Below, in pieces: positions 1 through 6,740 of a stretch of 17,953 bases of DNA. Each line of letters opens with the position of its first letter. Positions within the stretch are counted from its first letter, which is position 1. Below the pieces are notes generated by a model. That model worked only from the letters and a program-made list of their open reading frames with translations, had not been told where the DNA came from and did not search any database. This stretch comes from Lachnospiraceae bacterium (GTDB lineage Bacteria > Bacillota > Clostridia > Lachnospirales > Lachnospiraceae): positions 1 through 17,953 of the forward strand of contig VSNQ01000102.1 of the NCBI GenBank assembly GCA_009774395.1. The letters are read 5' to 3'. Position numbers and translations under genes: made by a program.

Positions 1-48
1 TTTTCGCAGATTAAGGAAATCTAAGATAATTGTTACAAAATAAAACAC

Positions 49-91
49 CAAAAAAGCTGTCAGAAAATTTTATTTTCCAACAGCCTTTTTT
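49..91. terminator. Bidirectional intrinsic terminator
   Basis: GCTGT (56-60) pairs with ACAGC (80-84), and inside it GAAAAT (63-68) pairs with ATTTTC (72-77) after a 2-nt internal mismatch. The hairpin has an A run on its left (50-55) and a T run on its right (86-91), so it could stop transcripts from either direction. It probably separates a gene left of the window from the minus-strand remnant that ends at 124. Confidence 0.7.
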
Positions 92-123
92 ATTTTACTA
101 CCATAACGCCATTCTACCTAAGA

Positions 124-276
124 CTATAAAACGTTCTTACCCTTCTCGAACACTTCCACTTTGCAGCAATATTCCTTAGGCTTTTTATTATAACTAATTC
201 CTACTGCCAATATTCGTCTTATATATTTTGGTGGTTCTCTTAGTTTTCCTTGAAAACATAGTCTATAGTTTTTATC
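124..276 (-). pseudogene. 3' remnant of an unrecognised gene
   Basis: On the minus strand a reading frame of about 50 codons ends in TAG at 124-126. Its composition is protein-like (DKNYRLCFQGKLREPPKYIR, then a segment rich in Lys and Val, ending in KGKNVL). The frame stays open to a TGA at 337-339, but no start codon with a ribosome binding site was seen. It looks like the C-terminus of a basic protein whose 5' part is missing. The upstream boundary lies near the TTAGGAACTGT motif at 278, which also begins other repeats in this window. I do not recognise the family, and a chance frame cannot be excluded. Confidence 0.35.
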
Positions 277-355
277 CTTAGGAACTGTCAAGAAATAACT
301 CGTCGATTTGACTTGTCTAAATGTCCATCTGCGGCATCAGATAATCTTGACGCAG

Positions 356-409
356 CCCGCTTATGCAATATGAACCGTGCAGAAATTGGAAAATCTTAAT
401 GGTCGTCAG
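356..409 (+). repeat. 54-bp dispersed repeat, copy A
   Basis: This 54-bp stretch, from CCCGCTTATGCAATATG to a GGTCGT end, recurs at 17277-17330 in the same orientation with 5 mismatches. It encodes nothing convincing; short frames through both copies read QKLENLNGR, but this is probably incidental. About 17 kb separate the copies, so it is a dispersed non-coding repeat, perhaps part of a larger element. The rest of the gene-free stretch 1-630 holds only the terminator and the remnant described separately; nothing further was seen between 410 and 630. Confidence 0.75.
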
Positions 410-630
410 TATAACAGCGATTTATCCACAAAATATCTGCCGGACGCCGCTTATTTATACGCTTCGAAAGGAATGCTGCTGTCCAAGAACATCCCCATTT
501 ATGCCTTCTCTCTTTCCCTGATTTCTTGTTACTATTTACAGTTTCCAGCTACTCATCGTAACAGCATTTGCGCATTCCGATCCGCCTATGGCGAAACGCA
601 AATCATATATCCGTTGGATTTCCTCTACGA

Positions 631-1302
631 TTATTGTAATTCCTGCATAACTGCCAATGGTGTTTCCATGTGGCGAAATGCCGGCTTACGTCCACTTGGC
701 TGCTCTGTGCCCTCTTGCAGATACCAAACTGCCTGAACTGCCCGCATTCCAAGCGCCTTCGCTGTTTCTAGTTCTTGACTGCCTCCATCTCCCACATACA
801 AACATTCTTCTGCCTTTACTGACAGCTTTTGAAGGCATCTGTAAAAAATCTCTTTATCTGGTTTCACAAGCCCCTGCTCATAAGAAAGAAAAACCACATC
901 AAAATAAGGAAACAATACACTTTCTCGTATCACTTTCGTTTCTTCCGAAAAGCAATTGCTAATTACCCCAATTTGCAGCCCATTTTCCTTTATCTGTGCC
1001 AGCATAGGAAGAATTTCTGGATGCAGATGACGAAAAGATTCTCGTTTTGCCGCATAGCGTTTTTCGATTATTTTGTTGTAAATTGCTTTGGAGTAACACT
1101 GATTTGCCTGTAAAATATTTTCAATTACATCTTCAAACGTCAGTTTCCCTGTACTGCGTGCAATTTCCGTTTGCTGCCATATTACCTGAAATGCCTCCTC
1201 TGTTATTCCTGCATCTGCTGCCATCTGTGCACCAAAATACAACGGGCTTCGATAATGTGTAATTAACGTTTCATACATATCAAAAATTACTGCTTGTATC
1301 AT
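631..1302 (-). CDS. HAD-superfamily hydrolase
   Basis: A 223-aa haloacid-dehalogenase-fold protein, probably a cytosolic phosphatase or dehalogenase-like hydrolase of unknown substrate. Motif I is FDMYETL with the nucleophile Asp8. The usual second Asp of phosphatases is Tyr10, a pattern known from L-2-haloacid dehalogenases and from some HAD-IA proteins. Motif II is VISN (Ser115), motif III is Lys147 in LVKPDKEIFY, and motif IV is VGDG (Asp172) followed by Glu178. An alpha-helical cap lies at about residues 15-95. I chose the ATG at 1300-1302 because GGAGG (1308-1312) sits 5 nt upstream; two in-frame ATGs further upstream lack a good site. The gene follows hydrolase remnants on the same strand and may share their promoter. 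All core motifs are present, so it is probably functional; the substrate is unknown. Confidence 0.88.
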   Translation of the reverse strand: MIQAVIFDMYETLITHYRSPLYFGAQMAADAGITEEAFQVIWQQTEIARSTGKLTFEDVIENILQANQCYSKAIYNKIIEKRYAAKRESFRHLHPEILPMLAQIKENGLQIGVISNCFSEETKVIRESVLFPYFDVVFLSYEQGLVKPDKEIFYRCLQKLSVKAEECLYVGDGGSQELETAKALGMRAVQAVWYLQEGTEQPSGRKPAFRHMETPLAVMQELQ

Positions 1303-1331
1303 AAATTCCTCCATCTTTCGCACATAAATTG

Positions 1332-1424
1332 CTATTTATTTTCTGCCTGATACAGAGAAAGAAACTGCTCTGTTGCTAAAATAGTTTTTTCAAATACGGC
1401 ATTATAAATTCCAGTTCTGTGCAT
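1332..1424 (-). pseudogene. Short remnant upstream of HAD gene
   Basis: A 30-codon minus-strand frame (MHRTGIYNAV...LSLYQAENK) ends in TAG at 1332-1334, 29 nt before the HAD start. Its composition resembles the helical C-terminal tail of a protein. A neighbouring frame upstream reads AGWLANILWGGQYLARLTES and also looks protein-like. Together with the broken hydrolase at 1452-1718, this suggests decayed coding sequence in several frames. I do not recognise a family, and chance is possible. Confidence 0.25.
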
Positions 1425-1451
1425 AACTTTTGACTTATAATCTTTTTAATA

Positions 1452-1718
1452 TTACTCTCTGTTAATCTTGCAAGATATTGTCCACCCCATAATATATTCG
1501 CCAGCCAGCCGGCAACTGATCCCATAGGCCAGTGCTAGAGTTGTCAACCCATGAGATTGAAAAACACTTGCCAGCATTCGGGACAATTCAAATTTCCCAT
1601 CACTTCCACCAAAACAGATTAGTGCTTTCCCAGAATATTTGTCTTCGACCGGAAGAAATAGTTCTCCATGAAACCCATCTGTTTTAACACGATATGTATT
1701 ATTTTTTACTTCAAACAT
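1452..1718 (-). pseudogene. BAAT/acyl-CoA thioesterase-like hydrolase, 5' fragment
   Basis: An 88-codon frame. Its first ~63 residues look like the start of bile acid-CoA:amino acid N-acyltransferase/acyl-CoA thioester hydrolase-type alpha/beta hydrolases: a short beta region with HGELFLP, then ALICFGGSDGKFELSRMLAS and GLTTLALAY, which in intact relatives precedes the helix leading to the GxSxG nucleophile elbow. Here the similarity stops after LALAY, the rest (GISCRLAGEYIMGWT...) looks foreign, and the frame ends without a nucleophile Ser, acid or His. Intact members run to roughly 250-420 residues, so about two thirds or more is missing. The ATG at 1716-1718 has AAAGGA about 10 nt upstream, and a promoter lies at 1763-1791. 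It is a broken gene; the family name is from memory of the motif pattern. Confidence 0.6.
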
Positions 1719-1762
1719 CGCCTTTTGTTCCTTTTTCGATATATATAATTTATGACTTTTTT

Positions 1763-1791
1763 ATTATACCACTAATCCGAGAGCGTGGAAA
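1763..1791 (-). promoter_or_regulatory. Putative sigma-70 promoter
   Basis: On the minus strand a perfect TATAAT -10 box (1763-1768) lies 17 bp from TTTCCA (1786-1791; 4 of 6 matches to TTGACA). It would drive the hydrolase fragment starting at 1718 and possibly the HAD gene beyond it. It is intergenic and correctly oriented. Confidence 0.5.
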
Positions 1792-1857
1792 TAGCGAGTT
1801 GTTTGGCTGATTCCTCTACCTATTAGATATCCTAATTACATTACAATTGATGCACAC

Positions 1858-1896
1858 AAAACGCTAAAGTAAAAAAGCAAAAGCTTTTAGCATTTT
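1858..1896. repeat. Imperfect hairpin between divergent promoters
   Basis: AAAACGCTAAAG (1858-1869) pairs with CTTTTAGCATTTT (1884-1896), with one mismatch and one bulge, around an A-rich loop. A/T runs sit on both ends. It could be a weak terminator, or an operator between the minus-strand hydrolase promoter and the plus-strand ABC operon. No gene ends next to it. Confidence 0.35.
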
Positions 1897-1945
1897 GGCG
1901 CATAATTCCCACTATTTTGACGTGGATGTGAAAAGTAACCTAATT

Positions 1946-2081
1946 GTAACAGTTCAGGTAGGTCTGCGCATTTACTGCACTGACCGTAATAAAATGTAGT
2001 GGTTGGAGGTATCCAGCCCATCGCGAAGCGATTTTCAATGGCTGGATACGTAACAGTTCAATGGGTTATCTGAACTGTTAC
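1946..2081 (+). mobile_element. 136-bp miniature transposon (MITE), copy 1
   Basis: The element begins GTAACAGTTCAGGTA and ends TATCTGAACTGTTAC, terminal inverted repeats differing at one position. A perfect 8-bp target duplication, ACCTAATT, flanks it (1938-1945 and 2082-2089). Inside, GTATCCAGCC (2009-2018) pairs with GGCTGGATAC (2040-2049), enclosing an ATCGC-GAA-GCGAT hairpin. A third copy of GTAACAGTTCA (2050-2060) faces the right end and makes that end a hairpin. It has no coding capacity. Termini starting GTAA with 8-bp duplications are characteristic of the IS66 family, so this is probably mobilised in trans by an IS66-like transposase (inference). Copy 2 is at 2934-3069, about 96% identical. 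Confidence 0.88.
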
Positions 2082-2168
2082 ACCTAATTACCCACATTTT
2101 CTATAAAAATATTAAAATACTGGAAATAAATTTCCAAAACGTGTTATGATAATACAGATACTTTGTTT

Positions 2169-2197
2169 TTAACTGTAAATCAGCAATATAGTATAAT
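2169..2197 (+). promoter_or_regulatory. Putative promoter of the ABC exporter operon
   Basis: A perfect TATAAT (2192-2197) lies 17 bp downstream of TTAACT (2169-2174). It is 28 nt upstream of the GTG start of the ATPase gene, with AAAGGAG in between, giving a very short leader. No adjacent two-component regulator is present in the window. Confidence 0.65.
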
Positions 2198-2224
2198 GTT
2201 TTTACAATAAAGGAGAACTGAATT

Positions 2225-2929
2225 GTGGGGTCTTTTGTAGAATTTCAAAATGTAAGCAAAATCTATAAAACTGGCGAGGTGTCTATTCAGGCGCTTCACA
2301 ATGTAAATTTTCAAATAGAACAAGGCGAGTTCTGTGTGATTGTAGGTGCTTCCGGTGCGGGAAAAACGACCATTCTCAATATTCTTGGCGGTATGGATAC
2401 CTTGACGGAAGGAAAAGTATTTTTAGAGTCCAACGAGGTTTCTGCATACAATAAAAAACAATTAACAGGATACCGCCGTTATGACGTTGGTTTTGTATTT
2501 CAATTCTATAACCTTGTGCAAAATTTAACCGCACTGGAAAACGTAGAGCTTGCTGCGCAAATTTGTACAGATCCTCTGGACGCAGCGGAGGTACTTACCG
2601 AAGTTGGACTTCAAGACAGAATGAACAATTTTCCTGCACAGCTTTCCGGCGGTGAACAGCAGCGTGTTGCAATTGCACGTGCACTGGCAAAAAATCCAAA
2701 ACTTTTGTTGTGTGATGAACCAACTGGCGCGTTGGATTACAATACTGGAAAGGCAGTGTTAAAACTGTTGCAGGACACCTGCCGCGAAAAAGGAAAAACA
2801 GTAATTGTTATCACCCATAATCAAGCGCTAACTGCAATGGCAGACCGTATTATCACGGTAAAAAGCGGCACCATTGTGAGTATGATAAAAAATACAAATA
2901 TTGTAAATGTGGAAGAAATTGAGTGGTAA
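2225..2929 (+). CDS. ABC transporter ATP-binding protein (MacB/LolD type)
   Basis: A 234-aa nucleotide-binding subunit that would power the FtsX-like permease encoded next. It has every ATPase motif: Walker A GASGAGKT (41-48), Q-loop Gln93, signature LSGGEQ (140-145), Walker B LLLCDEP with catalytic Glu165, D-loop ALD (169-171) and switch His198. The signature and the permease partner place it in the LolD/MacB group, whose members usually extrude peptides, lipoproteins or antimicrobials rather than import nutrients. The start is GTG at 2225, with AAAGGAG 9 nt upstream. The C-terminus is 15-20 residues longer than the minimal domain. The stop codon (2927-2929) lies within the 8-bp target duplication of the inserted MITE. 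The substrate is unknown. Confidence 0.95.
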   Translation: MGSFVEFQNVSKIYKTGEVSIQALHNVNFQIEQGEFCVIVGASGAGKTTILNILGGMDTLTEGKVFLESNEVSAYNKKQLTGYRRYDVGFVFQFYNLVQNLTALENVELAAQICTDPLDAAEVLTEVGLQDRMNNFPAQLSGGEQQRVAIARALAKNPKLLLCDEPTGALDYNTGKAVLKLLQDTCREKGKTVIVITHNQALTAMADRIITVKSGTIVSMIKNTNIVNVEEIEW

Positions 2930-2933
2930 TAAG

Positions 2934-3069
2934 GTAACAGTTCAGGTAGGTCTGCGCATTTACTGCGCTGACCGTAATAAAATGGAGTAGTTGGAGGTAT
3001 CCAGCCCATCGCGAAGCGATTTCTAATGGCTGGATACGTAACAGTTCAATGGATTATCTGAACTGTTAC
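2934..3069 (+). mobile_element. 136-bp miniature transposon (MITE), copy 2
   Basis: Same length and termini as the copy at 1946-2081, with 6 base differences. It is flanked by a perfect 8-bp duplication GTAATAAG (2926-2933 and 3070-3077). The duplicated target contains the TAA stop of the ATPase gene, so the insertion kept that stop and left the permease ribosome binding site intact. Removing the element and one duplication restores a 20-nt gap between ATPase and permease, the spacing of a tight operon. Its structured hairpins now lie in the intercistronic mRNA. Confidence 0.9.
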
Positions 3070-3093
3070 GTAATAAGGAAATGGAGGTATTTT

Positions 3094-5772
3094 ATGAAAT
3101 CCATTATGAAAAAAACTACATTGCGGGAAATTCGGCAAAGCTTGGGGCGTTATCTTGCTATTTTTGCAATTGTGGCAATGGGTGTTGGCTTTTTTGCAGG
3201 ATTGAAAATTACACGACAGGTTATGATAACCTCCGCCAACGCTTATTTAGAGGAAAAGCAGCTCTATGATTTCCGTCTGCTGTCAACATTAGGATTTGAG
3301 GACGAGGATGTGCAAACATTATCCAGCAAAGAAGATATCCGCTTTGTCGAGGGTGCTGTAGCGGCTGATATTCTCTACTTCAATCAACAAGGAAATGAAG
3401 ATGTTATCAAAGCCCACTCACTACTGCAAAATATTAACGGTTTAGAAGTCGTTGCCGGAAGGCTGCCCCAGCAAGCAACAGAATGTGTTGTTGACGCAAA
3501 TCTTTATGACAAAAGCGCACTTGGAACAAAAATTGTTCTTTCTGAAAACAATGTGGAGGAAGACTTGGACTATTTTGCTTATCGGGAATACACCATTGTC
3601 GGTATTGCACAGTCAAGTGCCTATATTCAGTTTGAACGTGGCACAACGGCTCTTGGCAATGGTCAAGTCAGCGGTTTTATGTATCTGCTGCCACAGGGAT
3701 TTTGCGCAGAGTTTTATACGGAAATCTATGTAAAATTTAACCAAGACTATCCGATTTATTCCAAGGATTATAACGATTATATAGACGATAAAGAACCGCT
3801 TTGGAAAGATTACTGCAAGGCGCAAGGAGAGCGCAGATATCAGGCAATTGTAGCGGATGCCGAAGCCGAACTTGCCAACGCCAAACAAACACTTGCCGAA
3901 GAAAAAGCCGATGCCAAGCAAACACTTGCCGATGCAAAAAAGGAACTTACAGACGCGGAAGCCGAACTTGCAGACGCACACGCTGAACTTGCGGACGGCT
4001 GGGCAAAATACAATGACTCTTATGCCGAATTTGAAGAAAAAATTGCGGAGGCAGAACAGGAAATTGCAGACGCAGAAGCGGATATTGCCAATATTGAAAA
4101 GCCAGAAACTTATGTTCTTAATCGTGATACCAATATCGGTTATGCCTGCTTTCAAAATGATTCCAGCATTGTGGAAGGGCTTGCAAATGTATTTCCCGTT
4201 TTCTTCTTTTTGGTGGCAGCGTTGGTATGTATGACCACTATGAATCGCATGGTTGAGGAACAGCGCACACAGATTGGTGTATTGAAAGCACTTGGCTATG
4301 GAGAAGCCGCAATTATGGGAAAATATCTTTTTTATTCCGGCAGTGCGGCACTTGCTGGCTGTATCGCAGGATATTTTCTTGGAATCCATTTATTCCCCTT
4401 CGTCATCTGGACAGCCTATGGTATGATGTATCAAATGGGCAGCATTGTCTATATATTTGATGGCGGTACAGCACTGTTGTGTCTTGCGTGCGCGCTATTG
4501 TGCTCTATGGGCACAACATGGATATCGTGTCGACACGAGTTAAAAGAGGTTGCGGCAGATTTAATGCGCCCCAAAGCACCGCGTGCTGGGAAGCGCGTTT
4601 TCTTAGAATGGCTGCCTTTTATATGGAAACGCTTAAAATTTTTACACAAAGTATCTGTTCGAAATATTGTGCGTTACAAACGACGCTTCTTTATGATGGT
4701 CATTGGCATTAGCGGTTGTACTGCCCTGCTTGTCACAGGCTTTGGCATCCGTGATTCTGTTGTGGATATTGCCGATCAACAGTTTCAGGAAATACAGACC
4801 TATCAGTTCGGTATTACACTAAAAAATGGTATAAAAGACGCAAACGACCCTTCCCTAACAGAATTTACAGAAATTCTTGACACCTATGGCGGATCATTTC
4901 TTCCGGTGCTTGAAACCACCATGGATTTACAGACACCAGAGAATCTAAAATCCATACATCTAATTATTGTTGAAAATCCTGCACAGATCGGCGAGTATAT
5001 TGACCTGCACACGCCAGACAAAACCGCGATCTCCTATCCCAAAGCTGGCGAAGCCGTTATCTGCGAAAAACTAGCAAAGCGATATCGCATTCAAATCGGG
5101 GATACCATACATCTTTTTGAGGAAAACGGAAAAGAAGTCCAAGCAGTGGTAAGTGGAATTTGTGAAAACTATATTTACAATTATATCTACTTAAATGCCG
5201 AAACCTATCAAACAGCATGTGGTGCATTTCTTTATAAAAATGTATACGCAAATATCACGAAAGATGCCGATATTCATGCCGTAGGCGCTGCCATTATGAA
5301 AGCAAACAATATCACAGCCGTATCCATTAATGCGGATATGCTTGTACGCTTTTCCAGTATGATGAGCAGTATGAATTATATTGTATTTGTCGTGATAGCG
5401 TGTGCTGCAGCACTTGCCTTTATTGTACTTTACAACCTCAATAATATTAATATTACAGAACGGATACGGGAAATCGCCACAATTAAGGTACTTGGGTTTT
5501 ATCGCAATGAAACCGCTGCCTATGTATTCCGCGAAAATACAGCGCTTACTGCAATAGGCTGTGCCGTAGGTCTGCTATTAGGAAAACTGCTTCATATTTA
5601 TGTAATGCATAAAGTTGATATTGATTTAATGTCCTTTGATGTTCATGTAAAGGCAGTCAGCTATTTATTAAGTATTCTGCTGACTTTCGCCTTTACATGG
5701 ATTGTGAATCGGATAATGACAGGGAAATTAGAAAATATTAATATGGCAGAATCATTAAAATCTGTAGATTAA
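3094..5772 (+). CDS. FtsX-like ABC permease with coiled-coil insert
   Basis: An 892-aa membrane subunit of the exporter. An N-terminal transmembrane helix (about 20-40, YLAIFAIVAMGVGFFAG) leads into a large extracytoplasmic region. That region contains an Ala/Glu/Asp/Lys-rich coiled coil at about 253-336, built from repeated DAEAELADA-like units. A first FtsX domain follows (about 364-500, with the EEQRTQIGVLKALGY cytoplasmic loop), then a helix near 535-555, a second extracytoplasmic region, and a second FtsX domain (about 755-892, with ERIREIATIKVLGFYRNE). This two-FtsX-domain layout with a long coiled coil is common in Firmicute peptide or lipid exporters. I chose the ATG at 3094 because GGAGG lies 6 nt upstream and the product then starts just before the first helix; the ATG at 3049 is inside the MITE. 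The gene ends 5 bp from the convergent gene at 5778. Confidence 0.93.
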   Translation: MKSIMKKTTLREIRQSLGRYLAIFAIVAMGVGFFAGLKITRQVMITSANAYLEEKQLYDFRLLSTLGFEDEDVQTLSSKEDIRFVEGAVAADILYFNQQGNEDVIKAHSLLQNINGLEVVAGRLPQQATECVVDANLYDKSALGTKIVLSENNVEEDLDYFAYREYTIVGIAQSSAYIQFERGTTALGNGQVSGFMYLLPQGFCAEFYTEIYVKFNQDYPIYSKDYNDYIDDKEPLWKDYCKAQGERRYQAIVADAEAELANAKQTLAEEKADAKQTLADAKKELTDAEAELADAHAELADGWAKYNDSYAEFEEKIAEAEQEIADAEADIANIEKPETYVLNRDTNIGYACFQNDSSIVEGLANVFPVFFFLVAALVCMTTMNRMVEEQRTQIGVLKALGYGEAAIMGKYLFYSGSAALAGCIAGYFLGIHLFPFVIWTAYGMMYQMGSIVYIFDGGTALLCLACALLCSMGTTWISCRHELKEVAADLMRPKAPRAGKRVFLEWLPFIWKRLKFLHKVSVRNIVRYKRRFFMMVIGISGCTALLVTGFGIRDSVVDIADQQFQEIQTYQFGITLKNGIKDANDPSLTEFTEILDTYGGSFLPVLETTMDLQTPENLKSIHLIIVENPAQIGEYIDLHTPDKTAISYPKAGEAVICEKLAKRYRIQIGDTIHLFEENGKEVQAVVSGICENYIYNYIYLNAETYQTACGAFLYKNVYANITKDADIHAVGAAIMKANNITAVSINADMLVRFSSMMSSMNYIVFVVIACAAALAFIVLYNLNNINITERIREIATIKVLGFYRNETAAYVFRENTALTAIGCAVGLLLGKLLHIYVMHKVDIDLMSFDVHVKAVSYLLSILLTFAFTWIVNRIMTGKLENINMAESLKSVD

Positions 5773-5777
5773 TCCAT

Positions 5778-6668
5778 TTACTTTCTTCGCCATAATATTA
5801 CCAACAACCCAGCAGTCACAAGCACAACAACAAGCACCAAAATCGTTGTTATGATTACAATGCTTTGTTTCTGCTTGGGTACAATCCGCTCTGCACTGGA
5901 CTGTTTGTCAGGCTGTTCCATCGAAGAATCTGCGGAGATTTTTGTAGATTCTTCTGATGTTTTCTCTTGTTCTGTGTTATTTTGTTCATTTTTTGTATTT
6001 CCCCGCTGCGGTGCACCGTTCGGGAAAAGCGCTTCAAAATCTGCGGTTGGCTGATCAATGCATACCCATTTATTTTTCATGCCATAATAATAATTGACAT
6101 TCCCCCAAAGCCGCCCTTCTTCATCTTGAAATACATGGCTGTATGTGGGCAGATGCTCTTGTGTCTGCATTGGCGTACCATTTTCTGCACCGGGATATTC
6201 CCATAAATAAATCTCCTGTCCAAGATACTGGCTATCCAGATCCTGTTCCACCGCTCCAACAATCTCCTCCTGAAATTCCTCTGCAAAGGAAATACTGTCA
6301 TAGACGATTTCCATATACTCCATCGGCATCCAACCGGTTTTCTTTGCATTTGTATTCTCATAAATTCCCCAAAGAATACCATCACTATCCTGATATGTAT
6401 ACGAAATATAGATTACCGTTCCATTCTCTAACTGGGTCACTTTCTGCGGCGATTCGGGATTTTTATAAACAATCACAATCCCATCAGGCCCATTTGCTGT
6501 AAATGCACGATTTACGTAAGTACATTCGGAAGCATGATCATTGTAAAACATATCTTCAGGCTCCCAGATAATATCTGCAGATACGGGAAGTACAGAAACC
6601 ATACTCCCCACAATTGTAAAAAGAATGCAGCAAATCAGCACCGCACATTGACGTGTCCGTTTTTTCAT
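5778..6668 (-). CDS. Secreted, C-terminally anchored SH3-like protein
   Basis: A 296-aa protein of unknown function. Residues 1-31 form a signal peptide (basic KKRTR, hydrophobic core, probable cleavage after VSA31). Two segments look like bacterial SH3 modules: about 50-120, with TQLENGTVIYISY and WGIYENTNAKKTGWMPMEYM, and about 145-205, with YLWEYPGAENG and WGNVNYYYGMKNKWVCI. A polar Glu/Thr/Ser/Asn-rich linker follows (about 215-265), then one transmembrane helix (about 268-292) and a short basic tail (WRRK). It therefore sits on the outside of the membrane. Similar proteins with a signal peptide, SH3-like repeats and a terminal anchor are frequent in Lachnospiraceae. GGAAGGAG, 9 nt upstream of the ATG at 6668, supports the start. 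It ends almost touching the permease stop; no terminator separates the two. Confidence 0.75.
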   Translation of the reverse strand: MKKRTRQCAVLICCILFTIVGSMVSVLPVSADIIWEPEDMFYNDHASECTYVNRAFTANGPDGIVIVYKNPESPQKVTQLENGTVIYISYTYQDSDGILWGIYENTNAKKTGWMPMEYMEIVYDSISFAEEFQEEIVGAVEQDLDSQYLGQEIYLWEYPGAENGTPMQTQEHLPTYSHVFQDEEGRLWGNVNYYYGMKNKWVCIDQPTADFEALFPNGAPQRGNTKNEQNNTEQEKTSEESTKISADSSMEQPDKQSSAERIVPKQKQSIVIITTILVLVVVLVTAGLLVILWRRK

Positions 6669-6740
6669 AAAATAACTTCTCCTTCCAAATATTCTAATAA
6701 AAAATGGTGCACTAGGCGGGCAGTATATATAACAATCCGT

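Noticed and set aside
377..736. 119-codon plus-strand open frame
   Set aside because: It starts inside the 54-bp repeat, ends antisense to the HAD gene, has no ribosome binding site and no recognisable composition.
3049..3093. Upstream ATG for the permease at 3049
   Set aside because: It lies inside the inserted MITE and lacks a ribosome binding site, whereas the ATG at 3094 has GGAGG at ideal spacing.
3613..4389. 258-codon minus-strand frame rich in Cys, Phe and Lys
   Set aside because: It is the shadow of the permease coiled-coil repeats; its repetitive CKFxF pattern mirrors the GCCGAACTTGC DNA repeats on the coding strand.
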